DNA of 64,000 nucleotides. It comes from a bacterium. Lineage in GTDB: Bacteria > Armatimonadota > Abditibacteriia > Abditibacteriales > Abditibacteriaceae. The stretch spans positions 1 through 64,000 of the forward strand of contig SDZD01000007.1 of the NCBI GenBank assembly GCA_004172935.1, read 5' to 3'. Shown piece after piece: positions 52,694 through 62,080 of the stretch (its first letter is position 1; each line of letters starts with the position of its first letter). The notes under the pieces are model-generated. The model searched no databases. It was given only the letters and a program-made list of their open reading frames with translations, and had not been told where the DNA came from. The position numbers and the translations under genes were made by a program.

Positions 52694-53896
52694 TTAAAGC
52701 CCCACCTCGTGTTCACAGCGAAAAGGGTCATTGAATCCGCGCGCCAGTTTCGGATAAAGCTTCATCTCCAAATCGCTTAGCAAACAGGCATCAAGGCTTT
52801 TACGAAATGCGCTCTCGTCCATGTCCTGCCCGATGAATACCAACTCTTGCCGCCTATCACCGTACGGATGGCTCATCTGCATCGCTATAGCCTCGAAATG
52901 CTCGCCTTCCCATTCGCTACGCGGCAGGGCTGCATACCAGTAGCCCGCCACATCGACGCTAATATCGCTTCCGGCCTGACTCCACAGCAAGCACTCACTG
53001 GGGCGCGAAGCCAACCAGAAAAAGCCCTTCGAGCGCAGCACTCCCTCCCACTCTGAGTGCAAAAAGTGCCATAGCCGCATCGGGTGAAACGGGCGCCTCG
53101 CCCGATACACGAACGAGCTAATGCCATATTCCAGTGTTTCGGGCGTGTGCTGGCCTCGGAGTTCCTGCATCCAGCCGGGGTTTTGCGAGGCACGCTCAAA
53201 ATCGAAGCTCCCTGTATTCAATATCTCGCCTAATTCCACGCGGCCAAATTCGCAGCGTAGCAACTTCGCGTCGGGGTTGATGCGTCGCAATATAGCTTCG
53301 AGTTCGCCCAACTCCTGCTCGCTCATCGCATCGGTTTTGTTCAGCACCAACACATCGGCGAACTCGACCTGATCCAGCAGCAAATTCACAACACCTCGCT
53401 CATCGCCTTCGCCCGCGATTTCGCCGCGCTCTTCGAGGCTATCGTCGCTCAAAAAGTCGTTCTTGAAGTTGTGAGCGTCTACCACAGTGACCATTGTATC
53501 GAGGCGCGCGATTTCGCCCAACCCCTGTCCCTCTTCGTCTTCGAAAGTGAAGGTTTCCGCCACGGGCAATGGCTCCGAGATGCCCGTCGACTCGATAAGT
53601 AAGTAATCGAAGCGCCCTTCGCGTGCCAGTTTGCCCACTTCAACCAACAAATCCTCGCGCAAGGTGCAGCAGATACAGCCGTTAGAAAGCTCGACCATCT
53701 TTTCCTCGACGCGCGACAAATTTGCTTTTCCATCGACCAGTTGCGAGTCGATGTTTACTTCGCTCATATCGTTGACGATAACTGCCACCCGTAACCCGTC
53801 GCGATTGGAAAGCACATGGTTCAATAGCGTGGTTTTGCCCGCCCCCAGAAAGCCAGATAGCACCGTCACTGGCAAACGTTTATCGCTTTGCATCAT
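52694..53896 (-). CDS. CobW-family GTP-binding metal chaperone
   Basis: A 400-residue COG0523 GTPase. P-loop [11 protein letters not shown] at 15-25, metal-binding C74-I-C76-C77 ([10 protein letters not shown]), Switch-like VLNKTDAM and the C-terminal CobW_C domain (about 250-385). Such proteins deliver zinc or cobalt, and zinc-starvation variants are Zur-regulated. The ATG is in an ATGA overlap with the HU gene upstream. Together with the nearby transporters it suggests a metal-supply role. Confidence 0.9.
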   Translation of the reverse strand: MMQSDKRLPVTVLSGFLGAGKTTLLNHVLSNRDGLRVAVIVNDMSEVNIDSQLVDGKANLSRVEEKMVELSNGCICCTLREDLLVEVGKLAREGRFDYLLIESTGISEPLPVAETFTFEDEEGQGLGEIARLDTMVTVVDAHNFKNDFLSDDSLEERGEIAGEGDERGVVNLLLDQVEFADVLVLNKTDAMSEQELGELEAILRRINPDAKLLRCEFGRVELGEILNTGSFDFERASQNPGWMQELRGQHTPETLEYGISSFVYRARRPFHPMRLWHFLHSEWEGVLRSKGFFWLASRPSECLLWSQAGSDISVDVAGYWYAALPRSEWEGEHFEAIAMQMSHPYGDRRQELVFIGQDMDESAFRKSLDACLLSDLEMKLYPKLARGFNDPFRCEHEVGL

Positions 53897-54189
53897 GACG
53901 AGTCATCTCCTAACGATTTCAAACTCTTGCCCAATGCAAAGCGAACTGCTGTGTGGCTAGGCACCTCGACTTTCTCGCCAGTGCGCGGATTGCGCGCCGA
54001 TCTCGCCGCGCGCTTAACCGTCTTGAAGCTGCCAAAACCGGGGAAACGCACTTCGCCGCCCTCTTTCATCTGCTGGACGATGGTACTCTGAAATTCTCGT
54101 AGCACCGTTTCCACGTCCTCCTGAGGCATATCGAGCTTTTGCGCGATGGAGCGCGCCAAATCTTTGGCATTTGAAATTTTGTCGGGCAT
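53893..54189 (-). CDS. HU/IHF-family DNA-binding protein
   Basis: A 98-residue nucleoid protein. Residues 1-45 form the helical dimer part ([29 protein letters not shown]), then [30 protein letters not shown] in the DNA-binding arm. It begins the transcript that continues with CobW and Nudix genes; co-expression of HU with a CobW protein is unusual. Promoter region 54190-54437 is shared with the divergent NicO gene. Confidence 0.9.
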   Translation of the reverse strand: MPDKISNAKDLARSIAQKLDMPQEDVETVLREFQSTIVQQMKEGGEVRFPGFGSFKTVKRAARSARNPRTGEKVEVPSHTAVRFALGKSLKSLGDDSS

Positions 54190-54313
54190 AATAAGTTCTT
54201 TTTAAGTGCCATTCAACCCTTCCACGCTAATCTAAACCCATAAAAATGAGCCGATTCTGGCTTCGTCAATGACACAACTCTCCTCTTAAATCTCTTTCTC
54301 TGTAATTTATTTT

Positions 54314-54333
54314 GAGAATGATGTATCATTATC
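54314..54333. promoter_or_regulatory. Candidate Fur/Zur operator
   Basis: GAGAATGATGTATCATTATC, an imperfect dyad close to the GATAATGATAATCATTATC-type Fur-box pattern, between the divergent HU-CobW and NicO transcripts. Assigned by similarity of pattern and by the metal-related neighbours only. Confidence 0.45.
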
Positions 54334-54407
54334 GAAAGAGAATCAGCTTTCGTCAACCCACCAATGCGAGAAATGCAAATGATCCCATCCAAATCGCCTT
54401 CACTATC

Positions 54408-54440
54408 CACAAGTTATCCCCAGGGTATGGATAACTTGTG
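54408..54440. promoter_or_regulatory. Inverted repeat over the NicO start codon
   Basis: CACAAGTTATCC - 9-base spacer - GGATAACTTGTG, perfect 12-base arms. The right arm contains the GTG start codon at 54438, so an RNA hairpin would hide it. The arms also contain DnaA-box-like TTATCC. Confidence 0.5.
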
Positions 54441-55154
54441 AATATCCCTGCGTCTATCGCCGCGACGTTAGGTATTGGCTTCGTTTTGGGCTTGCGCCAT
54501 GCCCTCGACACCGACCACATCGTTGCTGTCGGCACTTTGGTCGCCCGCGAGCGATCTTTCTGGCGCTCGACCCAAATTGGCGCCATCTGGGGACTCGGCC
54601 ACACCGTTACCCTTTTCGCAATGGGCCTACTTATCATCGGGTTTGGCCTCAGCATTCCCGAAAACGTTGGTCACTGGCTCGAATTATCTGTTGCCGCGAT
54701 GCTAATTTTGCTCGGCGCGCGTACGCTATGGCTCTGGAAGCGCGGCGAAGGTCATATCTGCGCCCACGAACACAACGGGCACCGCCATGTTCACTTCCAC
54801 AAATACGGCCAGCATCCCTGCGCCGATGCCCCGCCTACACCGTCAGGGCAGGGGAGACATTCCCAGTCCTTTCTGGTCGGCATGGTGCATGGCTTAAGTG
54901 GCAGCGCCGAATTGATGCTGTTGGTTTTAGCCACCATTCACCAGCCGCTATGGGCGCTCGTTTTCATCGCCATTTTCGGCGTCGGAATGATGGTCGCCAT
55001 GTTCGCCCTCACGGCGATTTTTGCCCGTCTTCTTACTTTCACCGCCCGCTTTCAAAACGGATGGGCCTATGTCGATAGCGGCCTGCGAGTCTTCAGCGGC
55101 GTGGCCTCTGTAGCCTTCGGCTCATTCCTTCTGTGGCAGAGCTATAGAGGTTAA
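54438..55154 (+). CDS. NicO/UreH-type nickel or cobalt transporter
   Basis: A 238-residue membrane protein with six or so helices. Helix 1 carries the HX4DH motif H21-ALDT-D26-H27 typical of nickel/cobalt transporters. Between helices lies a His-rich loop at about 108-130 (HICAHEHNGHRHVHFHKYGQ) that probably binds metal. GTG start at 54438; the only upstream in-frame codon series ends in a stop. Confidence 0.85.
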   Translation: MNIPASIAATLGIGFVLGLRHALDTDHIVAVGTLVARERSFWRSTQIGAIWGLGHTVTLFAMGLLIIGFGLSIPENVGHWLELSVAAMLILLGARTLWLWKRGEGHICAHEHNGHRHVHFHKYGQHPCADAPPTPSGQGRHSQSFLVGMVHGLSGSAELMLLVLATIHQPLWALVFIAIFGVGMMVAMFALTAIFARLLTFTARFQNGWAYVDSGLRVFSGVASVAFGSFLLWQSYRG

Positions 55155-55160
55155 TTTCCA

Positions 55161-55439
55161 GTGACTAAATTTTTGCTTCGGTTCATGGGTTGGTGGGCAA
55201 CAATCAGTAGCCTTGCTGCTCTCGGCGGTGCCTGTCCCTGCTGCAATTCGGGCGTCTGCCCTCAGGGAATGGCCGTGTGGGGAATCCTCGGCGCCATCTG
55301 CGCCTGTTTCATGCGCTCCAAAACCCAACCCAATCTCCCCGACGAGCCGCACTTCGCGCGCCATGATTTCTCCTTCGAGCGACCCGTAAATGCCCCGCGC
55401 CAACTTCAAATTCAACGATATGAGCAAACGAAAAACTAA
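55161..55439 (+). CDS. Small Cys-rich membrane protein
   Basis: A 92-residue protein with a hydrophobic N-terminal half containing CPCCNSGVCP and CACF. No recognised family. GTG start 6 bases after the transporter stop, so probably co-expressed with it. The Cys cluster may bind a metal or a small cofactor; this is only a suggestion. Its end overlaps the start of the next gene. Confidence 0.6.
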   Translation: MTKFLLRFMGWWATISSLAALGGACPCCNSGVCPQGMAVWGILGAICACFMRSKTQPNLPDEPHFARHDFSFERPVNAPRQLQIQRYEQTKN

Positions 55440-56073
55440 TTCCACCCCACCGCGTGAAAGGCGCGTGTGGATGACATTGGCGGGCGACTTCAAAAAGAGC
55501 GGTGCCGCCCTTTTGCACCAACAATGTTGGTGCTTCGGCTTCGATATTCGCCGCATCGTCAATGGCGAACGCGCCAATTTACTGCTTGAAATGGGCTTCG
55601 AGCGCACGCCTCCACCCAACGGAAAATTAGGTGCCACCATGTATCAACGCCGCGAATCAAGCGGCGAGTTGGTGACGCTATGGGGCTTTGGCATGTGCTT
55701 CGGCGACCACAATGGAGGGGCCTTCATTTCGCGCTTTGCCTTCTGGCCGCGAATCGGACCCAGCGCTGCCCCCGAAGCCGCCTTTTCTCCTACTCACCTT
55801 GATGCCTTCCGCGCCCCACGTCGTCTCGAAGAGTGTCAGGCCGCTCTCGATTACTTCGGGCGAGCGCTTCATTGGCTGGCCGAATACGAGCGTGAAGTCG
55901 CCCAATTGGCGGGTGATTCGCACCGCAATGAGGCGCTACGCGCCTGGCACCATACTGTCTCCAAAAGTAACCAAACCGCCAATCGCTGGGATGAACTGGC
56001 TCTGCAAAGTTGCCAGGTTGCCCGCTTTTGGATGCGAGAAAATAACACAACTCGCGAACTTCCACGCGCATAA
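55420..56073 (+). CDS. Unknown soluble protein
   Basis: A 217-residue protein starting MSKRKT (ATG at 55420, overlapping the previous gene's end by 20 bases). Recognisable local features are QQCWCFGFDI, GFERTPPPNG, LWGFGMCFGDHNGGAFISRF and a helical C-terminal third (ALDYFGRALHWLAEYERE). No family can be named. It ends the plus-strand metal-transporter transcript. Confidence 0.6.
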   Translation: MSKRKTNSTPPRERRVWMTLAGDFKKSGAALLHQQCWCFGFDIRRIVNGERANLLLEMGFERTPPPNGKLGATMYQRRESSGELVTLWGFGMCFGDHNGGAFISRFAFWPRIGPSAAPEAAFSPTHLDAFRAPRRLEECQAALDYFGRALHWLAEYEREVAQLAGDSHRNEALRAWHHTVSKSNQTANRWDELALQSCQVARFWMRENNTTRELPRA

Positions 56074-56082
56074 AATGCACGA

Positions 56083-56112
56083 CTATAGCAACGCTATATA
56101 GCGTTGCTATAG
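56083..56112. repeat. Perfect 30-base palindrome
   Basis: CTATAGCAACGCTATA followed by its complement, perfect over 30 bases, directly ahead of the terminator hairpin. Confidence 0.8.
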
Positions 56113-56119
56113 GTAGGTG

Positions 56120-56157
56120 AAAAGTCCCCGATGCTTACTCACATCGGGGACTTTTTC
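56120..56157. terminator. Bidirectional terminator
   Basis: Stem AAAAGTCCCCGATG / CATCGGGGACTTTT, 8-base loop, T-run, between convergent genes. Confidence 0.9.
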
Positions 56158-57368
56158 TATTGCTTGTTGCTAATGCCACTAGGAGTTACACCGGAAGTGC
56201 CAACTCCATCGCTCTGTGCGAACCACCATCCGCCTACAGCGATGCAAGCAAGCGAGGCGATTTGCAGCGCCCGCGACCAACTCATGCCGCCGTACTGGGC
56301 GTTATGCGCGAACTTACGGTGCAGGTGCGAAAGCAGCGGCCAGATAATAACTCCCATGGCGATCTGTGTTGCTGCCACTCCCATTGTCCAAGCCACGACG
56401 CACACAACCAACGAGGTTTCCGGCAACCCCCACGCCAATACTGGTGCCGCTCCCGAAAGCCCATGCAGCAATCCGCCCACAGTCGCCAGTCCAACCAGCA
56501 GAGGAGCGCCCGCCGCGAATGAGGTGCCGCTTTCTTCCTGCCGTGCTTGCCACCAAGCCAGTGCCGCCACAGCCACAATCGAAATGATGGCTCCTATGGC
56601 TCCCAACGACGCCGAAAAAGAAACCCATCCGCCCAGCGCCAACGAGAAGGCCACGCCATGAGCCAGAGTGAATCCCGCTAACGCCACAATAAGCCGTCGC
56701 AGCGGCAACACCGAAGCCGCCAGGAACAGCGTCGCCAAAAACAGCAAGTGGTCGATACCACTCAGCGGATGCAGCGCCCCACTCCATGCGAAATTGGTGA
56801 GGTCGCCGCTAAAGGTGGGTAGGGTAGAGGCCAGCGGAAATTCGACCACCTTCATGCCGCGCACCACACGCGAATCGCCGCCCAGATAAACAATCGTCGC
56901 CGCCTTATCCAAATTCCCGAACAGCGTCGATGAAACGCTCAGTGGTGTCTTCGCCAGTTTGGCGGGCCGTTCGGCGCGTGCGAACACCTCGAAATGCTCG
57001 CTATTGGGATCGGAAGAATTCAGCTTCCAGAAACGCACGCTGCCCGCTTTGACGGGCAACACCTGTTCGTCCTGTTCGAAGAACACATGCGACTCGATGT
57101 AATGTGCCGCCTGCTTTTGCAGCGATACCGACGCCACCGACTCATTCGAGCTATGCCCGCCATGCCCCTCCTCGCGCGCCACAGCGTCGCGTAAATCGAT
57201 TCCTGTTCCCACGACCCTCAGCGAAAGATAGTCGCGCCGCGCCGCAATCTCCACCTGCGAAGCCTCGGTCTGCTCCGAATGCCCCCACGCCATTTGTGTC
57301 TGAATGACCGGAAAAATCACCGATAACAGCACAGCGGCCCGCGCAACCCTCGAAAAAAAGTTAGTCAT
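56157..57368 (-). CDS. HupE/UreJ-type metal transporter with exported domain
   Basis: A 403-residue protein. A signal-like N-terminus (MTNFFSRVARAAVLLSVIF) and an extracytoplasmic part of about 190 residues precede a C-terminal HupE/UreJ domain with six helices (about 205-395, SGALHPLSGIDHLLFL, FTLAHGVAFSLAL, GLLHGLSGA), whose His-Asp-His residues bind nickel or cobalt. It converges on the NicO-type transporter transcript, reinforcing a metal-uptake theme. A TTGAT-rich dyad upstream may regulate it. Confidence 0.8.
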   Translation of the reverse strand: MTNFFSRVARAAVLLSVIFPVIQTQMAWGHSEQTEASQVEIAARRDYLSLRVVGTGIDLRDAVAREEGHGGHSSNESVASVSLQKQAAHYIESHVFFEQDEQVLPVKAGSVRFWKLNSSDPNSEHFEVFARAERPAKLAKTPLSVSSTLFGNLDKAATIVYLGGDSRVVRGMKVVEFPLASTLPTFSGDLTNFAWSGALHPLSGIDHLLFLATLFLAASVLPLRRLIVALAGFTLAHGVAFSLALGGWVSFSASLGAIGAIISIVAVAALAWWQARQEESGTSFAAGAPLLVGLATVGGLLHGLSGAAPVLAWGLPETSLVVCVVAWTMGVAATQIAMGVIIWPLLSHLHRKFAHNAQYGGMSWSRALQIASLACIAVGGWWFAQSDGVGTSGVTPSGISNKQ

Positions 57369-57407
57369 AAATCAACACGTCGCCAAATAATCACGGCTTT
57401 AATGATG

Positions 57408-57425
57408 TTGATTTTATTTTATCAA
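57408..57425. promoter_or_regulatory. TTGAT/ATCAA dyad upstream of HupE-type gene
   Basis: TTGATTTTATTTTATCAA at the far end of the HupE gene's leader. An AT-rich dyad such as a Fur/Zur-type operator is possible but the match is weak. Confidence 0.25.
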
Positions 57426-57452
57426 TAAAGGGGGGCAATCACATCTGGAATC

Positions 57453-58400
57453 TCACACAGCAAACCACTCCATCATCAAATCAGGAGCGTTCTTCGCCAA
57501 CCACTCGCGCAAAACCAAAGAAGCCTCAATGCGTTCATGCTGTGTTGGCTCGTGAATCTCTAACCAGTGAGCCACACATCTGTATCCGCTCCTTGGTGAT
57601 TCGTACTTTATCCAATCAAATTTCCAATCTCCACGATTTCCCTCTGCCGTATAAATCCCCCAATTTCGCTCTTCGATTCGCTGATGGAGCTTTTTCCACT
57701 GTTTCCAACTCGAACCTGCATTATGTAAGTGTGGGCTGTGGTTTTCCAGGCGTTGCCCCTCTTCATCCCAGGCAAGAGCCAGAATAATCTTCTCATCGCG
57801 ATACTCGACCTCATCCCAAATCGGAAGCAGTTTCATCGCAGCACCTACCACTCCCACCAATTCTTCAAAACTTCCCCGCTCCCAATGAACCCCGCGCAAG
57901 CCGCGCTCGTCATCGCTCAAATCACACCACGGCAAAACAGCTCTCACATCGCTTTGTGGGTTATGCCATTCCACCTCAAAATGACTTCGAATAGCGCTCG
58001 TCGGCGATTTCCACAAATTCAAATTCGCTTCACGAGGCCAGAAATAGACCCCATAGGATTCGCATGAGTCGAGCGGGAGCGCATACCCAAAATCAGGACG
58101 CCAAATAATTCGCCATTTTCTCTGACTTGCCTCGCGGGGATCATACATCTCAAACACACGCCAAATATACCCCTGACTCAGATGCGAGTAAGCAATTTGC
58201 TCAACCTTTTCCCATTCTTTCCCGACCTGTGCCCAGCCAAGGGGATAATCACCCCAAAACACCCCCCACCAATCCAACGGCGTATTCTTGGGCCGAAAAT
58301 ACACGAAATCCCCGTCCTTGAACAAATGAATCCACCTTTTTGCCTGTAGCGGCCTCGCCGTAAACCGATATAAAGGTTTTTTCGGGTCAAAAGGCATCAT
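57453..58400 (-). CDS. Unknown protein, paralogue of next gene
   Basis: A 315-residue soluble protein beginning MMPFDPKKP and rich in Trp, Arg and acidic residues (IWRPDFGYALPLDSC, GVYFWPREAN, DVRAVLPWCDLSDDERG). It ends HERIEASLVLREWLAKNAPDL, almost identical to the end of the upstream paralogue. Start chosen at 58400, with GAGG 6 bases ahead; a start at 58412 would overlap the upstream gene. Follows its paralogue by 8 bases. No family recognised. Confidence 0.65.
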   Translation of the reverse strand: MMPFDPKKPLYRFTARPLQAKRWIHLFKDGDFVYFRPKNTPLDWWGVFWGDYPLGWAQVGKEWEKVEQIAYSHLSQGYIWRVFEMYDPREASQRKWRIIWRPDFGYALPLDSCESYGVYFWPREANLNLWKSPTSAIRSHFEVEWHNPQSDVRAVLPWCDLSDDERGLRGVHWERGSFEELVGVVGAAMKLLPIWDEVEYRDEKIILALAWDEEGQRLENHSPHLHNAGSSWKQWKKLHQRIEERNWGIYTAEGNRGDWKFDWIKYESPRSGYRCVAHWLEIHEPTQHERIEASLVLREWLAKNAPDLMMEWFAV

Positions 58401-58408
58401 AGAAATCC

Positions 58409-59353
58409 TCACAACCAGTCCTTCATCAAATCGGGGGCATTCTTTTCCAACCAGTCACGCAAAACCAAAGAAGCCTCCATGCGCTCATGTTGTGTGGGTG
58501 GCTCTACTCCAATATCAATGTCTGACGCTTCGAATATATCAAGTGGAAGGGGGCCGTCCCACTTGGAGTTCCAGAAATAGCGACTATTTTTTCCTTTCCG
58601 AACAAAGGCACGATTAAAATCACAGATACGCTGTAGAACCCGATGTAAACGGGGTGAAAGCATCGCTTGAATTTGCCCTCGGTTATAAAAGATGGGATGA
58701 ACATAGAGAGAAAAATTTTCTGTAGGGTCAATGGTTAAGTGCCCGGACTCGCAATTTTCCCAAAGTGTCGGCTCGCACCTGCACGCAGCATGAATAAGAT
58801 GTTCTAGTTGTTCTAAATTACCTGTTTCCCAACGCAACACCTGACGAGAACGCTCATCGTATGTGAAGTCGCAGAATTGAAGCGCTTCTCTGACATCGCT
58901 CGTTGGGTCATACCATTCGCTCAGAAATTGGTTCTTGATGTAATGTGTTGGTGCCCTTAACAAATTACAGGGCCAGTTGTTTTGAGGACGAAAATAAGCC
59001 TCTCTCACTGCATCATTTGCGTATACAGGGTAGATTTTTCCAACCTCAGGATGCCAATAGATGCTCCACATCCGTTTTTCGCCCTCGCGTGGGTCAGGCA
59101 ATACAAATTGGCGAAAAAATTTCCTGTTGTGTATGAATTGTTTTAATTTGCGTGGGGATCTACCTATCTTCATTTCCCCGGCATCGAACACTAGGCCCTC
59201 ATTAAGTACACCCCACCAATCACTCGGCGCATGACTCGGACGAAAATAAACATGTTCTTCTTCTGCGTTGATGAAAAATTGAATCCGCCTTTTCGCATGA
59301 GGAAAGCGAAGTTTCAGCCCAAGTACAGGTTTTTTCGGGTCAAAGGGGAGCAT
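58409..59353 (-). CDS. Unknown protein, paralogue of previous gene
   Basis: A 314-residue paralogue of the gene at 57453-58400. Shared features include the start MLPFDPKKP, YFRPSHAPSDWWGV, DPREGEKRMWSIYWHPE, YDPTSDVREALQFCDFTYDE and the near-identical end TQHERMEASLVLRDWLEKNA. Middle regions differ more. Divergent from serS by 37 bases. Role unknown; the conserved tail suggests one binding partner for both. Confidence 0.65.
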   Translation of the reverse strand: MLPFDPKKPVLGLKLRFPHAKRRIQFFINAEEEHVYFRPSHAPSDWWGVLNEGLVFDAGEMKIGRSPRKLKQFIHNRKFFRQFVLPDPREGEKRMWSIYWHPEVGKIYPVYANDAVREAYFRPQNNWPCNLLRAPTHYIKNQFLSEWYDPTSDVREALQFCDFTYDERSRQVLRWETGNLEQLEHLIHAACRCEPTLWENCESGHLTIDPTENFSLYVHPIFYNRGQIQAMLSPRLHRVLQRICDFNRAFVRKGKNSRYFWNSKWDGPLPLDIFEASDIDIGVEPPTQHERMEASLVLRDWLEKNAPDLMKDWL

Positions 59354-59390
59354 AGGAAATCCATTTTCCTAAACTGCGCGACTCTAACTC

Positions 59391-60683
59391 ATGCTGGAAC
59401 TGAAATTTTTGCGGGCCAACCCCGATTTGGTAAAAACCCACCTTCAGAACAAGGGCATCAAAGATGGCGATGCTCTGGTCGATGATGTGTTGGCACTCGA
59501 TGAGCGCCGCCGCACAGCGACTGCCGAAGTCGAAGAACTCAAGCGTCGTCGCAACGAAATCGCGCAAGGCGTCGGACGCGCCAAGAAAGCGGGCGAGAAC
59601 GCCGATGAACTCATGGCGCAGGGCAAAGCCGTTGGCGACCAGATTAGCGCCATTGAAGGCAACTCGCGCGAACTTGACGAGCAACTGCAAGTCGCTTTGC
59701 TCGGTGTTCCCAACATTCACCACGAATCGGCGCCCATCGGTGCCACCGAAGACGAGAACGTCGAAGTGCGCAAATGGGGCGAACCCAAAAAGTTCGACTT
59801 CGAGCCTAAACCCCACTACGAACTCGGCGAAAAACTCGGCATCGTCGATTTCGAGCGCGCAACCAAAATCTCCGGTGCCCGCTTCTACGTCCTCAAGGGA
59901 CTGGGCGCCAAATTAGAGCGCGCCCTCATCTCGTTCATGCTCGACGTGCAAACGCTCGAAAATGGCTATGAAGAGATGTTGCCGCCCGTCCTGGTGCGCT
60001 CCAGCGCGATGGAAGGCGCGGGCATCCTGCCCAAGTTCGCCGAAGACGCTTATAAGGTCGAAAACGACGACCTTTGGCTCATCCCCACCGCCGAAGTGCC
60101 TGTCACCGACTTCCACCGCGACGAAATCCTTGATGTCAAATCGCTGCCCATTCGCTACGCCGCCTATTCGCCTTGCTTCCGCTCCGAAGCGGGTAGCGCT
60201 GGACGCGACACGCGCGGCATGATTCGCGTTCACCAGTTCGATAAAGTCGAGTTGGTCTGGTTTGTCACCCCCGAACAGTCCTACGAAGCGCTCGAACAGC
60301 TGCGTTCGCACGCCGAATCCATTCTCGAAAAACTCGGCTTGCCCTACCGCACTATGGAACACGCCACGGGCGACCTCGGCTTCAAGGCCACCAAGTCCTA
60401 CGATCCCGAAGTATGGTTCCCCTCGCAGGACACCTATCGCGAAATCTCTTCGTGTTCTAACTTCGAGTCGTTCCAGGCGCGCCGCTCCAACATCCGTTAT
60501 CGTCCCGTCGATGAGAACGGCAAAGCGGGCAAACCCGAATTCATCCACACCCTCAACGGTTCAGGGCTGGCGGTCGGACGCACCTTCGCGGCGCTCATCG
60601 AAAACTACCAGAATGCCGATGGCTCCATCACCATTCCCGATGCCTTGAAGCCCTACATGGGTGGAATCGAGAAGATCGGCTAA
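59391..60683 (+). CDS. serS: Seryl-tRNA synthetase
   Basis: A 430-residue class II synthetase. N-terminal coiled-coil arm at about 30-105 ([20 protein letters not shown]) that contacts the long variable arm of tRNASer, and the catalytic domain with motif 2 ([20 protein letters not shown]) and motif 3 ([16 protein letters not shown]). Normal length. ATG at 59391 without a clear ribosome-binding site. Confidence 0.95.
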   Translation: MLELKFLRANPDLVKTHLQNKGIKDGDALVDDVLALDERRRTATAEVEELKRRRNEIAQGVGRAKKAGENADELMAQGKAVGDQISAIEGNSRELDEQLQVALLGVPNIHHESAPIGATEDENVEVRKWGEPKKFDFEPKPHYELGEKLGIVDFERATKISGARFYVLKGLGAKLERALISFMLDVQTLENGYEEMLPPVLVRSSAMEGAGILPKFAEDAYKVENDDLWLIPTAEVPVTDFHRDEILDVKSLPIRYAAYSPCFRSEAGSAGRDTRGMIRVHQFDKVELVWFVTPEQSYEALEQLRSHAESILEKLGLPYRTMEHATGDLGFKATKSYDPEVWFPSQDTYREISSCSNFESFQARRSNIRYRPVDENGKAGKPEFIHTLNGSGLAVGRTFAALIENYQNADGSITIPDALKPYMGGIEKIG

Positions 60684-60702
60684 AAGCCGAACCCCGCCGC
60701 GC

Positions 60703-60754
60703 GGCGAAGACGCAAACATAATGGTGTTTTCTTGTAAAACGCCGCGTCTTCGCC
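60703..60754. other. Nested hairpin after serS
   Basis: Outer perfect stem GGCGAAGACGC / GCGTCTTCGCC at 60703-60713 and 60744-60754, with an inner GGTGTTTT / AAAACGCC stem at 60723-60743. No T-run, so terminator or attenuator function is uncertain. Confidence 0.5.
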
Positions 60755-60778
60755 CCGCCCCGATTCGTTTACAAACTG

Positions 60779-62080
60779 ATGCCTTTTACTCTGGCCGGAC
60801 AACTCGCGCAACAGGTGCCAGTTGTTCAAGCGGATGCGCCGCTAGGCTTGGTTGCCGAAAATTTACGCGCTTCAAACGGAGGCGTAGTCGCAGTTCTCGA
60901 CCGCGTTACGCCCGATAAAACCAGTAACAGCCAACGCGATGCTCGCATCATCGGCATTGTCACTCAGGAAGATTTGGCGCGCGCCACTCAGCGCATCTTC
61001 GGGCCAGTCCTCGAACCTGTGGCGCTCAACGGTCACGCTAACACTGGTGTCGTCGAACTCCCCGAACTTGGCGTCGAGCCGTCCTCGCCCATTGGCATCA
61101 CCAAGACACCGCAATCGCCGCGCGAAACGCTGCAAGAAATGCGCGCCCGCGACATCATGCAGCCCGAAGTGCCGTTCGTGCCCGCGCAATTCTCCCTCGC
61201 GAACGCATTGCTCACTTTCGACCGTGCTGGATTGGGGGCATTGCCCGTTCTCGATGAATCCAACCGCTACATGGGCATGATTTCGCGCGCCGATGTCATC
61301 TCAGCATTGGCGGGCTATGTGCGGCCACCTGTCGTCGGCGGCATGGCGACCCCATTAGGGGTTTGGCTCACCGAAGGCGTGTTGACTGGCGGCGCTCCGT
61401 CCATTGGCCTGTTCCTTTCCGGCCTCACGATTTCGTCCTACTTCTTTATCGCGCAACTGGCCGTCTATTTCGTAGCCCGCACCATCGAGCCGCAATGGGG
61501 CGCCCTTGCCCTTTCTGGTCGTCTTGGTCTCACCTACGACGCGACTAACCTGCTCAACACTGTTTTCGCAGCGCTGCATACCCTGTTCTTGCTGTTGCTG
61601 TTCCGCTTCACGCCCCTGGCGGGCATCCATGCGGCAGAGCATCAAACCGTCCACGCCATCGAACGCGGTTTGCCTCTCACTGTCGAGAACGTATCTAAAA
61701 TGCCGCGCGCCCATCCACGCTGCGGTACCAATCTGATGGCCATTGCCGCCATCATAACGGCCATTGCCACCCATTTGCCGTCCTTGAGTCCCGGTTGGAT
61801 TCTGCTCCTGCTGGGCGCCGTCTTCTTCGCATGGCGCTCTTTTGGTGATGCCATACAGGTGATGTTCACCACCCGTCCGGCCTCGAAAAAGCAGCTCGAA
61901 TCTGGCATCAAGGCGGCTAATGAGTTGATGGAGGCTTATCAGGCACAACCGTTCGCTGTATCACGCTCGCCCCTTAAGATTCTCAATCGCGGTATGATGT
62001 GGGCATTGGCGGGTTCGTTGACGGGAATGCTACTCTTTGGTGGTCTCCTCGAATTGGCGGCTTATTATTTGAGTCAATGA
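60779..62080 (+). CDS. CBS-domain fused to DUF1385 membrane protein
   Basis: A 433-residue protein. Residues about 12-85 and 115-180 carry CBS-like pairs (VPVVQADAPLGLVAENLRAS, GIVTQEDLARAT; ARDIMQPEVPFV, MGMISRADVISAL), which normally bind adenine nucleotides. The rest is a DUF1385 membrane domain with RPPVVGGMATPLGVW, HAAEHQTVHAIERG, LTVENVSKMPRAHPRCGTN and five or so helices. DUF1385 proteins usually stand alone. The stop overlaps the next start (ATGA). Confidence 0.82.
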   Translation: MPFTLAGQLAQQVPVVQADAPLGLVAENLRASNGGVVAVLDRVTPDKTSNSQRDARIIGIVTQEDLARATQRIFGPVLEPVALNGHANTGVVELPELGVEPSSPIGITKTPQSPRETLQEMRARDIMQPEVPFVPAQFSLANALLTFDRAGLGALPVLDESNRYMGMISRADVISALAGYVRPPVVGGMATPLGVWLTEGVLTGGAPSIGLFLSGLTISSYFFIAQLAVYFVARTIEPQWGALALSGRLGLTYDATNLLNTVFAALHTLFLLLLFRFTPLAGIHAAEHQTVHAIERGLPLTVENVSKMPRAHPRCGTNLMAIAAIITAIATHLPSLSPGWILLLLGAVFFAWRSFGDAIQVMFTTRPASKKQLESGIKAANELMEAYQAQPFAVSRSPLKILNRGMMWALAGSLTGMLLFGGLLELAAYYLSQ

